Assembly (NCBI GenBank): GCA_944392835.1
Contig: CALXYB010000004.1
Coordinates: 124,001-188,000, forward strand
Direction of reading: 5' to 3'
Origin: an uncultured Alphaproteobacteria bacterium
Lineage (GTDB): Bacteria; Pseudomonadota; Alphaproteobacteria; RF32; CAG-239
DNA length: 64,000 bases
The notes beneath the pieces were generated by a model, which worked only from the letters and a program-made list of their open reading frames with translations, was not told the origin of the DNA and did no database searches. Positions 26,216 through 34,861 of this stretch are shown here, in pieces. Made by a program: the position numbers and the translations under genes. Every line of letters starts with the position of its first letter. The first letter of the stretch is position 1.

Positions 26216-28360
26216 TTAACCATTAGTTCTTCGGTTTTCCCAATATCTTTGCATTGCAGCTTGGCGAGCTTCTCTATCCGCCTTGGTATTGAAGGTGCTG
26301 CTTTCATCATATTGATGATTATTGTCGCGGAAAGCATTTCGGCGAATATCTTCGTTTTCTCGCTTTCTTAGATCTTCATTTGAAAGTCTGCCTCTTGCAG
26401 CTTCAACTTGTTGTTGACGGATGCCTTGGTTATGTCCAATCAAGGCTGCTCTGGCCTCTTGCGGCAAATCCTTAACGGCTTCATAGTATGGATTATCTTC
26501 CATTACAACCTTGCCATTTTCATCTTTTTTGAGCATTCCATTTTCATCTTTTGCCGCAATTTTTTCTTCAAAATCAATTCTCTTATCCGGAGCTCCTTCA
26601 ATCTCTTTTGCTGCAACATCCTGATAAGCTGTTATTTTTTCTTTATTGTTTTTTTTATCTAAATCCATACTGCTGCCTATTGCAACCATTGCTGCGGCAT
26701 AAGCAACAATTTTTTCTTTCTCATCTTTTATGCCGGACAAATTTATTCCGTCGCCTTTGGCTAAATCTTTTTTGAATTGTTCCAAGTACTTTTCATAATC
26801 TTGTTTATTATTATATTCTTCCAGTTTTTTCTTGGATTCATCACTCAGTTGGTCTGCAAAACTATTGGCATCAATCTTGCCTTTCGGCGCATTCTGATAT
26901 TGAACGCCCAATTCCTCACAAGCAAGTTTTAATTTGGCAGCAAATTCAGGCGACATTTCTCCCGAAAAATTGATGGCTTGATTGTTGCGTTTGGCATCTT
27001 TAACGATACCTAAGAAAACCGAATAATCAGCCGTTTTGCCGTTTTCACCGGAAATGCTGGCATGCTTTGAGTCTGAATAGCGAACAGAACCAAGCTTTTT
27101 GCCCTCTTTGCTGATGTTTAAGCTCAAGCCTTCTTTGTCTTCAGGGTCTCTCTCACATTCTTGTTCGCGTTCTCCGCAATGTTCCTTCCAAAATTTTTCT
27201 TTATCCGCTTTCCACTCATCCTGATGTTCATCTTGATGCTCGTCTTGGTTGGTTGGAGTACCTGTATTCTCCTGTCCTTCCTGAACATTCATGGGATTAT
27301 TATCTTTAGGTTTATCCTGGTTTTCCATGTCCTTTCTCAGTCTTTCGGTAAACATGGTGCGTAGTTCATCCTCAGATTTATCCTTATATTCGGGGTCATT
27401 GGGGTTGTAATGGTAGGTTTTCAAAACCATTGAACTATGCTCAGGAGCAATCCCTACTTGTATTTTTTTCCAACCAGCCTTGTCATATTCCTTATTTAAG
27501 TCTTGACGTTTTTGGGCTTTGTCTGCCTCCGGTGCATTGGCTACTTCTTCTTCTCTCTTAGCAAAATACCTGTTCTCAGCCTCAATATCATTTGGCAGAC
27601 CTTCTTCCGGCGGATTCTTTTCATCCACATTGATATATTTAGCAACCCATTGTGCGTATTTTTCTTTGATTGCCTCAATCTCTTTTTGCTCTGACAGCTC
27701 CGAAAACTCATCTGCAGTTTTATCACAGCCGCCAAGTTTAAAGAAAAGGTCGTGGTAGGTACCCAAATTAACATCATTTGCCATGGTTCTGTCTCCTGAA
27801 TTCGAATTGCTATTTTGAGATTGAAAATTTCTATAATTGTTGAGCGCTTGAGCTTGGACATCATTCAGTTCTACAGACTGATTAAAGTTATAGGTTTTGA
27901 TATCCTCAGCTTTGATGCGTCCTTGGTTCGCTGCGATATATTCGTTATTTTCACGAATGCTATGTGTATCTGTATAAAACTGATTGGAAGTTTTTCTACC
28001 GTCCGTGGTCAGATAAAGCAAAGTTTCAAAATACTTGCCTTTCATCACGTCTTGGTTGCCATTGGCCGCTTCTTTTATGCGGCGTGTTATCTCTTTTTCC
28101 AGAAGCTTGTTATCGCTTATTGATTTATCTATTCCCGCCCAACCGGACATATAAACCAACAAGGTTTCATCGCTGACATTTTTTAGGGCTTCGCTATATT
28201 TGGGTAAATTTTCAGCATCAAATTTTACCCTGTCCTCAGCTGTCATCATACGGCTCGGGTATGCCTGAGACAGCATCTCCATTTCGGCTTTAATTTTCGG
28301 GTCTAAATCGCGTAAAATTCCTATACTTTCCCGATTTATTACATTTAAGTCCTGTTGCAT
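26216..28360 (-). CDS. Unrecognised protein P4 of a four-gene cluster
   Basis: 714 residues from the ATG at 28360 (GGAG 7 bases upstream); a GTG one codon earlier is possible. It is hydrophilic and strongly charged, with no signal peptide. It is helical at the N-terminus (LKNVSDETLLVYMSGWAGID) and has a Gln/Asn/Asp-rich linker at about residue 345-385 that includes repeated DEHQDE. A more globular part follows (LGSVRYSDSKHASISGENGK, INFSGEMSPEFAAKLKLACE), which has the look of a small alpha/beta domain repeated in large secreted effectors; that comparison is impressionistic. The C-terminus is Arg/Asn-rich. First gene of the cluster in the transcription direction. Confidence 0.75.
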   Translation of the reverse strand: MQQDLNVINRESIGILRDLDPKIKAEMEMLSQAYPSRMMTAEDRVKFDAENLPKYSEALKNVSDETLLVYMSGWAGIDKSISDNKLLEKEITRRIKEAANGNQDVMKGKYFETLLYLTTDGRKTSNQFYTDTHSIRENNEYIAANQGRIKAEDIKTYNFNQSVELNDVQAQALNNYRNFQSQNSNSNSGDRTMANDVNLGTYHDLFFKLGGCDKTADEFSELSEQKEIEAIKEKYAQWVAKYINVDEKNPPEEGLPNDIEAENRYFAKREEEVANAPEADKAQKRQDLNKEYDKAGWKKIQVGIAPEHSSMVLKTYHYNPNDPEYKDKSEDELRTMFTERLRKDMENQDKPKDNNPMNVQEGQENTGTPTNQDEHQDEHQDEWKADKEKFWKEHCGEREQECERDPEDKEGLSLNISKEGKKLGSVRYSDSKHASISGENGKTADYSVFLGIVKDAKRNNQAINFSGEMSPEFAAKLKLACEELGVQYQNAPKGKIDANSFADQLSDESKKKLEEYNNKQDYEKYLEQFKKDLAKGDGINLSGIKDEKEKIVAYAAAMVAIGSSMDLDKKNNKEKITAYQDVAAKEIEGAPDKRIDFEEKIAAKDENGMLKKDENGKVVMEDNPYYEAVKDLPQEARAALIGHNQGIRQQQVEAARGRLSNEDLRKRENEDIRRNAFRDNNHQYDESSTFNTKADREARQAAMQRYWENRRTNG

Positions 28361-28389
28361 CACACCGCTCCTGCAGATTATTTATGGAC

Positions 28390-28418
28390 AGAATAGCACA
28401 AAATAGCTATTTTGTCCA
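28390..28418 (-). promoter_or_regulatory. Promoter of P4 overlapping an 18-bp perfect palindrome
   Basis: TGGACA - 17 bases - TATTCT with a TGC extension. The spacer and -35 contain the perfect palindrome ACAAAATAGCTATTTTGT at 28398-28415. A repressor dimer bound there would block RNA polymerase; that role is inferred. Confidence 0.6.
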
Positions 28419-28473
28419 TAATTTTCGTTTAATGTAACAGAAGTTTCATAATATATGGTTAATTTGCGCTAAA

Positions 28474-29070
28474 TTAGTTTAACTGCGCTAACAAACGTGT
28501 AATATTGGCCATAAACAACTTTACCGATATGGCAAGTAAGATAATTCCGAAAAACTTTTGAATCATATATATGAAGCCTCTTCCCAATATGCTTTCAATC
28601 TTTTTAGTCAGTTTTAAAACCAGATAAACTATGACCATATTAGCAATAACCGCAGCTAAAATGCTGATATCACTATATTGGGAACGAATGGAAAGCAATG
28701 TGGTCAATGCTCCCGCGCCGGCAATCAATGGAAAAACAACGGGAACAAAAGTCGCATCTTTCGGGGTATCCGGCTGATCGCGGAAAATCTCAATATCCAA
28801 AATCATCTCCATTGCAACGATGAAAATAATGAATGAACCGGCAACAGCGAAGGAAGAAATATCTACCCCAAAAAGGTTGAGAAATGCCTCTCCGACATAG
28901 AAAAACAGAAAGAACATTATCAACGATAAAAGTGCACCTTTTAAGGCATTTATCTTTTTGCCACGCTTTTTTAAGGTTAAAATAACCGGAATATTGCCTG
29001 TAATATCAATTACGGCAAACAATACTACAAATGCACTGATGAAATGATGCCAATTAAACTCGCCAAACAT
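28474..29070 (-). CDS. MarC-family integral membrane protein
   Basis: 198 residues with six hydrophobic segments typical of MarC (UPF0056). Family landmarks are the N-terminal FAVIDITGNIPVIL, the FAVAGSFIIFIVAMEM helix, the loop DATFVPVVFPLIAGAGALTT, and the last helix FFGIILLAISVKLF. The transported substrate of MarC proteins is not established despite the name. Single gene between the P4 promoter region and the ileS terminator. Confidence 0.88.
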   Translation of the reverse strand: MFGEFNWHHFISAFVVLFAVIDITGNIPVILTLKKRGKKINALKGALLSLIMFFLFFYVGEAFLNLFGVDISSFAVAGSFIIFIVAMEMILDIEIFRDQPDTPKDATFVPVVFPLIAGAGALTTLLSIRSQYSDISILAAVIANMVIVYLVLKLTKKIESILGRGFIYMIQKFFGIILLAISVKLFMANITRLLAQLN

Positions 29071-29152
29071 GTTTTTGCTCCTTTTGAATTTGACTTTGGA
29101 ATAGCACTTTAACTTTACAAGTCAACAGAAAAACGCACTCGGTAGATAAACT

Positions 29153-29182
29153 AAAAGAGCCGCTTTTCCAGGCGGCTCTTTT
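29153..29182 (-). terminator. Terminator of ileS
   Basis: An 11-bp stem (AAAAGAGCCGC / GCGGCTCTTTT), 14 bp past the ileS stop. Confidence 0.85.
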
Positions 29183-29195
29183 TGTTGATTTTGCT

Positions 29196-32100
29196 TTAAG
29201 CAACTTTGGCGTCGGTTACTTTGGCATCAAAAGTGATTGAGGCACCTTCAATATCTGCCTTAGTACCATTAGCACAACTGTCGCTGACCTTAACCGCCAA
29301 GACCTGCTCGGCAACATAGGCTTTGTTTTCTTCCAGAGCTTTGCTCAACTCAGCATCATTCGTCGTATAGCAAAGTTCAATGCGGTCAGAAATGTTAAAG
29401 TCTTTATCCTTACGCAGGGTTTGAACCAAACGAACAAAGTCTCTGGCCATTCCCTCACGTTTGAGCGCATCGGTTACGTTCGTATCCAGCGTTACAACAG
29501 CCTTATTATCTGCAAAAGCTTTACCGGCTACGCCTTCCTTCATATCCAGACGAACTTCAAATAAATCCGTGGTTAGGGTTTGTCCGGCAATAGACAAGGT
29601 GCCATCTGCATTCAGTTCCCATTTGCCTTGCTTATAGGCTCCCATAACTGGTCCCATATCTTTACCCAAAGCTTTGCCGAGCAAAGGTGTATATAAATAA
29701 ACCGTCTTTGTAGCATAAGCTGCCAAGTTGTTGTCTATCTTAACTTCCTTAACGTTCAGCTCATCTTTGAGGATGTCTTTATACTGCTCATTTAAGAAGC
29801 CAAGATTATCTCCAACCACCGTCAAACTTGCCAAAGGCAAACGGTTGCGCAGGTTCTTTTCCTCACGGATAAATTTACCGGCCGAGCACAGGTCTTGCAA
29901 GAAGTCCATCTCATCAACCAGAGTTTCATCCAGCTCAATGTTTTCCAACATCGGATAATCGGTTAAATGAACGCTCTCGCCATTGGTGAGGTTTTTGTAG
30001 ACATATTCGCACAAGAAAGGCATTAACGGTGCCATAATCTTGCTCAAGTTTACCAAAACCGTGTACAAGACATCAAAGGCTTGTTTGTCTCCCGCCCAGA
30101 AACGGTCACGCGTGCGGCGGATATACCAGTTGTTCAAAATCTCCATAAAGGAAGCTATCTCGTTGCAAGACAAAGCAACATCATAAGTATCAAGACCTTG
30201 TTTAACAATCTGGCTTAAGCGTTTGAGCTTGGACAAGATATAATTATCTATCGCCTCGCTTGAAGAACTGACTTCTTTGGCCGCATAACCTTCGGCATTA
30301 GCATAAAGCGTGAAGAAGTAATAAGCGTTCCACATCGGGATTTGTGCGACGCGGGCGGCCTTGGAAATCTCCTTACCTTCTTTATCTACGGCCAAATTTC
30401 CGCCTTTTAATACCGGAGAAGAAACCAAGAACCAACGCAGAGCGTCTGAGCCAATAGAATCCAAAACTTCGTTCGGGTCAGGATAATTCTTCAGGCGTTT
30501 GGAAAGCTTTTGTCCGCCTTCTGCCATCAGCAAGCCCGTACAAATGCAGTTTTTGAATGCCGGCTTATTATGCAAAGCCGTTGACAAAACCGTCAAGGTA
30601 TAGAACCAACCGCGGGTCTGATCCATAGCCTCAACAATGAAATCTGCCGGAAAATGGTTCTCAAACCATTCCTTGTTATCAAAAGGATAATGAACCTGAG
30701 CATAAGGCATTGAGCCGGATTCAAACCAGCAGTCAAAGACATCGCCGACACGGCGCATCATGGTTTTGCCGGAGGGGTCATCCGGGTTTTTGTAAACAAC
30801 ATCATCAATATAAGGCTTGTGCAAGTTGGTTACTTCTATGCCGGTTTTTTCCTTAATCTCGGCAACAGAACCAAAGACATCAATCCTCGGGAACTGCGGA
30901 TTGTCAGATTTCCATACGGGAATCGGCGTACCCCAGAAACGGTTGCGCGAAATTGACCAATCTCTTGCACCTTCAAGCCATTTGCCGAAACGTCCGTCTT
31001 TAATATGTTCCGGAACCCAGTTAATCTGCTGATTGTTTTTAACCATCTCATCTCTGAAGTCGGTTACCTTAACAAACCAGCTGGACATTGCCTTATAAAT
31101 CAGCGGTGTATCGGTACGCCAGCAGAAAGGATAAGAGTGTGTATATTGCTCTTTTTTGACCAAGATGCCCTTCTCTTTTAAGAGCTGCATAATCGGCTCA
31201 TTGGTCTCAAAGACCTGCTTGCCCTGATAATCAGGAACTTCGGAAGTGAACTTACCGGCTTCATCAACCGGGCAAACAACAGGGAAATTCTCGTCATAAG
31301 CGCGGCAAGCATCAAAGTCGTCCTGACCGAAACCGGGGGCGATGTGAACAATACCCGTACCGTCTTCGGTGGAAACGAACTCACCAGAAAGAACCTTAAA
31401 TGCGCCTTTGTCCTTGAGGTGTTTGAAGTAAGGGAACATCGGTTCATAACTCAGCCCAACAAGCTCGCTACCTTTCATTGTGCCAACTTGTGCAGCGTGC
31501 TCCAACTGTTTTTTATAACGTCCGAGCAAAGCTTGTGCTAAAATATATTTCTGACCGTCTTCTTCCATTACGGCATAATCAATGTCTTTGCCGACAGCCA
31601 ACATCAGGTTTGAAGGCAAGGTCCAAGGTGTGGTGGTCCAGACCAACATCTTCATTCCGTTTTCAAGCGTGAACATTACGGTTATGGCATTGTCGGTTTT
31701 GTCCTGATAACCTTGGTTGACCTCAAAGTTTGACAAAGGTGTTTCTGCTGCCCAAGAATATGGCAAAACACGATAATCTTCATAAACCAAACCTTTTTCA
31801 TAGAGCTGTTTGAAATTGTTAATCACGCTTTCCATAAAAGGCAAGTCCATGGTCTTATAGTCATGGCTGAAGTCCACCCAGCGGCCGATGCGCTTAAACA
31901 TCTCTACCCAAATGCCGGAATACTTCAAGACATCGGAACGGCAAAAGTCATTAAACTTCTCAACGCCATATTCCTCAATCTGTTTTCTGCCGGAAACACC
32001 CAGCTGTTTTTCAGCGGACATTTCGGCCGGCAAACCGTGACAGTCCCAGCCCAAGCGGCGTTCTACTTTTTTGCCGTTCATAGTCTGATAGCGGGCAACA

Positions 32101-32309
32101 ACATCCTTAACGTAAGAAACCATAATATGTCCATAGTGCGGTGTGCCGTTGGCAAACGGAGGTCCGTCATAAAAAACGAACTCTGCCGCGCCATCACGGT
32201 TGTGCACGGATTTTTCAAAGGTTTTGTCCTCTTCCCAAAACTTGAGGACTTCTTTTTCTATCTCTACAAAGTCGGCCTTAGCCTTAACTTCTTTATAATG
32301 TTTAGTCAT
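29196..32309 (-). CDS. ileS: Isoleucyl-tRNA synthetase, eukaryote-like type 2
   Basis: 1037 residues of class I synthetase charging tRNA-Ile. The HIGH motif is HYGH at 58-61 within DGPPFANGTP; the KMSKS motif is KLSKR followed by LKNYPDP at about 600. KxSKRLKNYP and the ~1040-residue length are features of IleS2, the eukaryote-like form found also in Rickettsiales and in mupirocin-resistant bacteria, rather than of IleS1 (KMSKSLGN). The editing domain (WTTTPWTLPSN, DGTGIVHIAPGFGQDD) is intact. No C-terminal Cys4 zinc knuckle, as expected for type 2. Confidence 0.95.
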   Translation of the reverse strand: MTKHYKEVKAKADFVEIEKEVLKFWEEDKTFEKSVHNRDGAAEFVFYDGPPFANGTPHYGHIMVSYVKDVVARYQTMNGKKVERRLGWDCHGLPAEMSAEKQLGVSGRKQIEEYGVEKFNDFCRSDVLKYSGIWVEMFKRIGRWVDFSHDYKTMDLPFMESVINNFKQLYEKGLVYEDYRVLPYSWAAETPLSNFEVNQGYQDKTDNAITVMFTLENGMKMLVWTTTPWTLPSNLMLAVGKDIDYAVMEEDGQKYILAQALLGRYKKQLEHAAQVGTMKGSELVGLSYEPMFPYFKHLKDKGAFKVLSGEFVSTEDGTGIVHIAPGFGQDDFDACRAYDENFPVVCPVDEAGKFTSEVPDYQGKQVFETNEPIMQLLKEKGILVKKEQYTHSYPFCWRTDTPLIYKAMSSWFVKVTDFRDEMVKNNQQINWVPEHIKDGRFGKWLEGARDWSISRNRFWGTPIPVWKSDNPQFPRIDVFGSVAEIKEKTGIEVTNLHKPYIDDVVYKNPDDPSGKTMMRRVGDVFDCWFESGSMPYAQVHYPFDNKEWFENHFPADFIVEAMDQTRGWFYTLTVLSTALHNKPAFKNCICTGLLMAEGGQKLSKRLKNYPDPNEVLDSIGSDALRWFLVSSPVLKGGNLAVDKEGKEISKAARVAQIPMWNAYYFFTLYANAEGYAAKEVSSSSEAIDNYILSKLKRLSQIVKQGLDTYDVALSCNEIASFMEILNNWYIRRTRDRFWAGDKQAFDVLYTVLVNLSKIMAPLMPFLCEYVYKNLTNGESVHLTDYPMLENIELDETLVDEMDFLQDLCSAGKFIREEKNLRNRLPLASLTVVGDNLGFLNEQYKDILKDELNVKEVKIDNNLAAYATKTVYLYTPLLGKALGKDMGPVMGAYKQGKWELNADGTLSIAGQTLTTDLFEVRLDMKEGVAGKAFADNKAVVTLDTNVTDALKREGMARDFVRLVQTLRKDKDFNISDRIELCYTTNDAELSKALEENKAYVAEQVLAVKVSDSCANGTKADIEGASITFDAKVTDAKVA

Positions 32310-32542
32310 GTCGTAAACACCTTAATTTTCTTGAATTATTGTAACGCAGATGTGCTTGAAAGCACTTTATTTAATGTAAATGAAATATGTATGAAAAAAT
32401 GCCATCCCCTAAGGGATAATAATGGAAATTATGGAATGTATTATAAAGTTATGCATTTTTTTCTAAAGAAACTTGTTAAAACTGCAATGAATTTAATACA
32501 AGAAAACCGACGAGTCAAACATTAATTATCACTAAAAAGCAC

Positions 32543-32581
32543 AAAAAAAAACGCCCCTATTCCCAGAGGAAAAGAGGCGTT
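32543..32581 (-). terminator. Terminator of the outer-membrane protein gene
   Basis: AACGCC / GGCGTT stem extended with one mismatch and followed on the minus strand by eight Ts. Between here and the ileS start (32310-32542) I see only a small hairpin at 32404-32417 (ATCCC-CTAA-GGGAT) and no gene. Confidence 0.8.
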
Positions 32582-32593
32582 AAAAAATTTTTT

Positions 32594-33190
32594 TCAGAAT
32601 CTTGCGCCGAAAGCAATGTTTAAACCAATGTCGCCGACATCTCGCGCATCCTTGGCAACATATTTGCCTATGCTTCGGTTCCAGTTGGTCGTGTTGGCAA
32701 AAAGCGCGGCTTTAAAAAACACGTTAGGTCCAAGATGCAATTTTGCGCCTAACCGCCAACCTACGATAAAACCGTTTTCATGGACTTTTACCTTATGTTT
32801 TGATGGAACATAAATGTTGTGGTCCTTTTCGGTATATTCCGTAGAATATGGCGTTATGCCGACATAAGCTCCTGTAAAAACAGTTATGAAACTCCCCTCT
32901 AAAAAACCATAGTCCATTCCGATACGAAATGAGGGCGCTTTGTACTTGAGGTGTTTATATTTTTCTCCCAAAGTTTCCGAAAAATATGTGGCCTCAAGAT
33001 AAGCCGTTAATGGATTAATTTCATAACCGATTTGCGCTCCGTAGCGTGTCTCTGCTTCACATAAATAAGCAACTGCTGAAATTTCCACACCTCGGTCATC
33101 ATCATCAATGTCAGTTATAGACCTAAAAACCTGCGCATTAAGCGCTGCGGCAAAAGTTGTAAACAACACCGCTAAAATAAACTTTTTCAT
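32594..33190 (-). CDS. Predicted outer-membrane beta-barrel protein
   Basis: 198 residues: signal peptide (MKKFILAVLFTTFAAALNAQ, cleavage after LNA), then alternating hydrophobic/aromatic strands (AQIGYEINPLTAYLEATYF, FRIGMDYGFLEGSFITVFTG, FIVGWRLGAKLHLGP) and a C-terminal Phe (NIAFGARF), the classic barrel-assembly signal. About 8 strands would fit. It lies 13 bp after the small lipoprotein gene, so they may be co-transcribed. Specific function unknown. Confidence 0.75.
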   Translation of the reverse strand: MKKFILAVLFTTFAAALNAQVFRSITDIDDDDRGVEISAVAYLCEAETRYGAQIGYEINPLTAYLEATYFSETLGEKYKHLKYKAPSFRIGMDYGFLEGSFITVFTGAYVGITPYSTEYTEKDHNIYVPSKHKVKVHENGFIVGWRLGAKLHLGPNVFFKAALFANTTNWNRSIGKYVAKDARDVGDIGLNIAFGARF

Positions 33191-33203
33191 AAGCTTTTAA
33201 TTT

Positions 33204-33551
33204 TTATTTTTTTTCTTGTTTATCTTTCCAAAAATTTATTTTCAGTTTGTGGGCATTTGCCGTTGTGATGACAATGCTGTCTTGATAAATGCAATAGCGA
33301 CAATTGCGCGGCAAGATGAACGTTTTGGAATACCCTAAAATATTTTCTCGGGTTAAGGCTAGCTTCATTCTGATATCTGTATAGTAGATATCAATATTAT
33401 CTACGTAATTTTTATCAGAATATTCCCAACCAAGATTCATCGTGGTATCATCAGTAATTTCCTGAATTTCGTACTCTTGACCACACGAAACCAAAGACAA
33501 AATGAGAACAATCATCCCGAAAGCTCTCAGCAAAAATTTTTTTGTTTTCAT
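33204..33551 (-). CDS. Small predicted lipoprotein
   Basis: 115 residues from the ATG at 33551, chosen because it gives a lipoprotein signal (MKTKKFLLRAFGMIVLILS, lipobox LVSC); the start at 33617 would bury this. The mature part is about 90 residues, beta-rich (MNLGWEYSDKNYVDNIDIYY, MKLALTRENILGYSKTFIL), and ends Lys-rich. The RCRYC-like NCRYCIY could form a disulfide with another Cys. Placed just upstream of the beta-barrel gene. Confidence 0.65.
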   Translation of the reverse strand: MKTKKFLLRAFGMIVLILSLVSCGQEYEIQEITDDTTMNLGWEYSDKNYVDNIDIYYTDIRMKLALTRENILGYSKTFILPRNCRYCIYQDSIVITTANAHKLKINFWKDKQEKK

Positions 33552-33656
33552 AATACTTAAATATTTAAATACATTCGCAAAATTATAGTTATTTTTTGTG
33601 AATGTATTACAGCTCAAGCCTAATGTCTAGACAAAAAATATTTTTGGGCAAAAATT

Positions 33657-34757
33657 TTATGGTTCGGAGATTTGGCCGCAGACCATCGGTTCGGCAACGC
33701 CCGTGGTGGTCGGGAAAGTGGCGGGAAGATGATACAAGCGGCGCGCGGCCAGATAAGCAAAGGCTTGCGCCTCCAAGGCGTTGACATCAAAGCCTTCTTC
33801 CGCCGCGGTGGTAATATTGATATCCGGCAGGCGTTGGCGCAAAAAGCGAACCAAGGTCGGATTTTTGGCTCCGCCGCCGCAAACCAGCAATTTGGCCGGA
33901 ATTTCCGGCAGATAGAGCAACAAGGAATAAGCTATTGCCTCGGCAATAAAAGCGGTTGCCGTGGCTGCGCCGTCTTCCAAACTCAAGCCTTCCAGATGTT
34001 CCAATTTTTCATAAAAAATCGTGCGGTCGGCAGCTTTGGGCGGATATTGAGCAAAAAACTTATGCCGCATCATAGAAGCTACAATCTGCTCATTAACCTT
34101 GCCCGTGATGGCTAACTTGCCGTTATAGTCCATATGCATTCCGCCGTGTTTTAAGACCCAATCATTGATGGCGGCGTTCCCCGGTCCGCAGTCAAAGGCT
34201 ATCATATCGCCGATGGAGCCAATCCAAGTTATATTTGAACAGCCCCCAATGTTTACCACAGCCAAAGGCTTGCCCATATCCGCGCAGAGAGATTGATAAT
34301 AAATGGGCACTAAAGGTCCGCCCTGCCCGCCGGCAAGCAAGTCGGCATTCTGGAAATGGTTGACAACTTTGGTCTGGGTGAGTTCGGCAAGGCGTTTGCC
34401 ATCGCCGATTTGGCAGACATAATGGTTCTTAGGGTCTAACAAAATATTGTGTCCCTCAAAGCCGATAATATCAACTTTTTCATCTTGGGCGGCGATTATC
34501 TCATTGGCGATTTCGGCATGAAAAGAGGTCAGCGCCGCTTCCGTCTCGCGAATAGCAGCCTCATTTTCCGGCGTGTCCGGCTTTTTGCCAAGAACGGAAC
34601 GAATTTTTTCCCTTAAGTCATCATCATAGGGCACATTTTGCGACAAGCCGAACTCAAAGACATCTACCCCATCGGTCTTAATCAGGGCGACATCCACACC
34701 GTCCAGGGCGGTTCCGCTGCTCATACCCAAAGCGTTAAGTGGTCTGATGATATCCAT
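33657..34757 (-). CDS. anmK: Anhydro-N-acetylmuramic acid kinase
   Basis: 366 residues, close to the E. coli length. AnmK phosphorylates and opens 1,6-anhydroMurNAc released from the cell wall, feeding it back to peptidoglycan synthesis. The ATP-binding start GMSSGTALDGVDVAL, the VNIGGCSNITWIG block, FDCGPGNAAINDW with its catalytic Asp, and LLVCGGGAKNP are all conserved. It is divergent from tyrS across about 100 bp. Confidence 0.93.
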   Translation of the reverse strand: MDIIRPLNALGMSSGTALDGVDVALIKTDGVDVFEFGLSQNVPYDDDLREKIRSVLGKKPDTPENEAAIRETEAALTSFHAEIANEIIAAQDEKVDIIGFEGHNILLDPKNHYVCQIGDGKRLAELTQTKVVNHFQNADLLAGGQGGPLVPIYYQSLCADMGKPLAVVNIGGCSNITWIGSIGDMIAFDCGPGNAAINDWVLKHGGMHMDYNGKLAITGKVNEQIVASMMRHKFFAQYPPKAADRTIFYEKLEHLEGLSLEDGAATATAFIAEAIAYSLLLYLPEIPAKLLVCGGGAKNPTLVRFLRQRLPDINITTAAEEGFDVNALEAQAFAYLAARRLYHLPATFPTTTGVAEPMVCGQISEP

Positions 34758-34781
34758 ATTGAAAAAAATTCACCTCCGTTG

Positions 34782-34809
34782 TTGCACTATTTTATTTATA
34801 TGCTAATAT
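34782..34809 (+). promoter_or_regulatory. Candidate tyrS promoter
   Basis: TTGCAC - 16 bases - TAATAT with a TGC extended -10, about 45 bp upstream of the tyrS ribosome site. Confidence 0.55.
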
Positions 34810-34861
34810 TCCTTAAAATTACGCTAATGTTTATATTTTAATAATAACAAGGAAAGGGAAA

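Noticed and set aside
31863-32525. 220-residue frame antisense to the 5' end of ileS
   Set aside because: Covers the HIGH region of ileS; no ribosome site or family signal.
32310-32542. T-box or other leader upstream of ileS
   Set aside because: No T-box core sequence and no antiterminator fold; only a 5-bp hairpin at 32404-32417.
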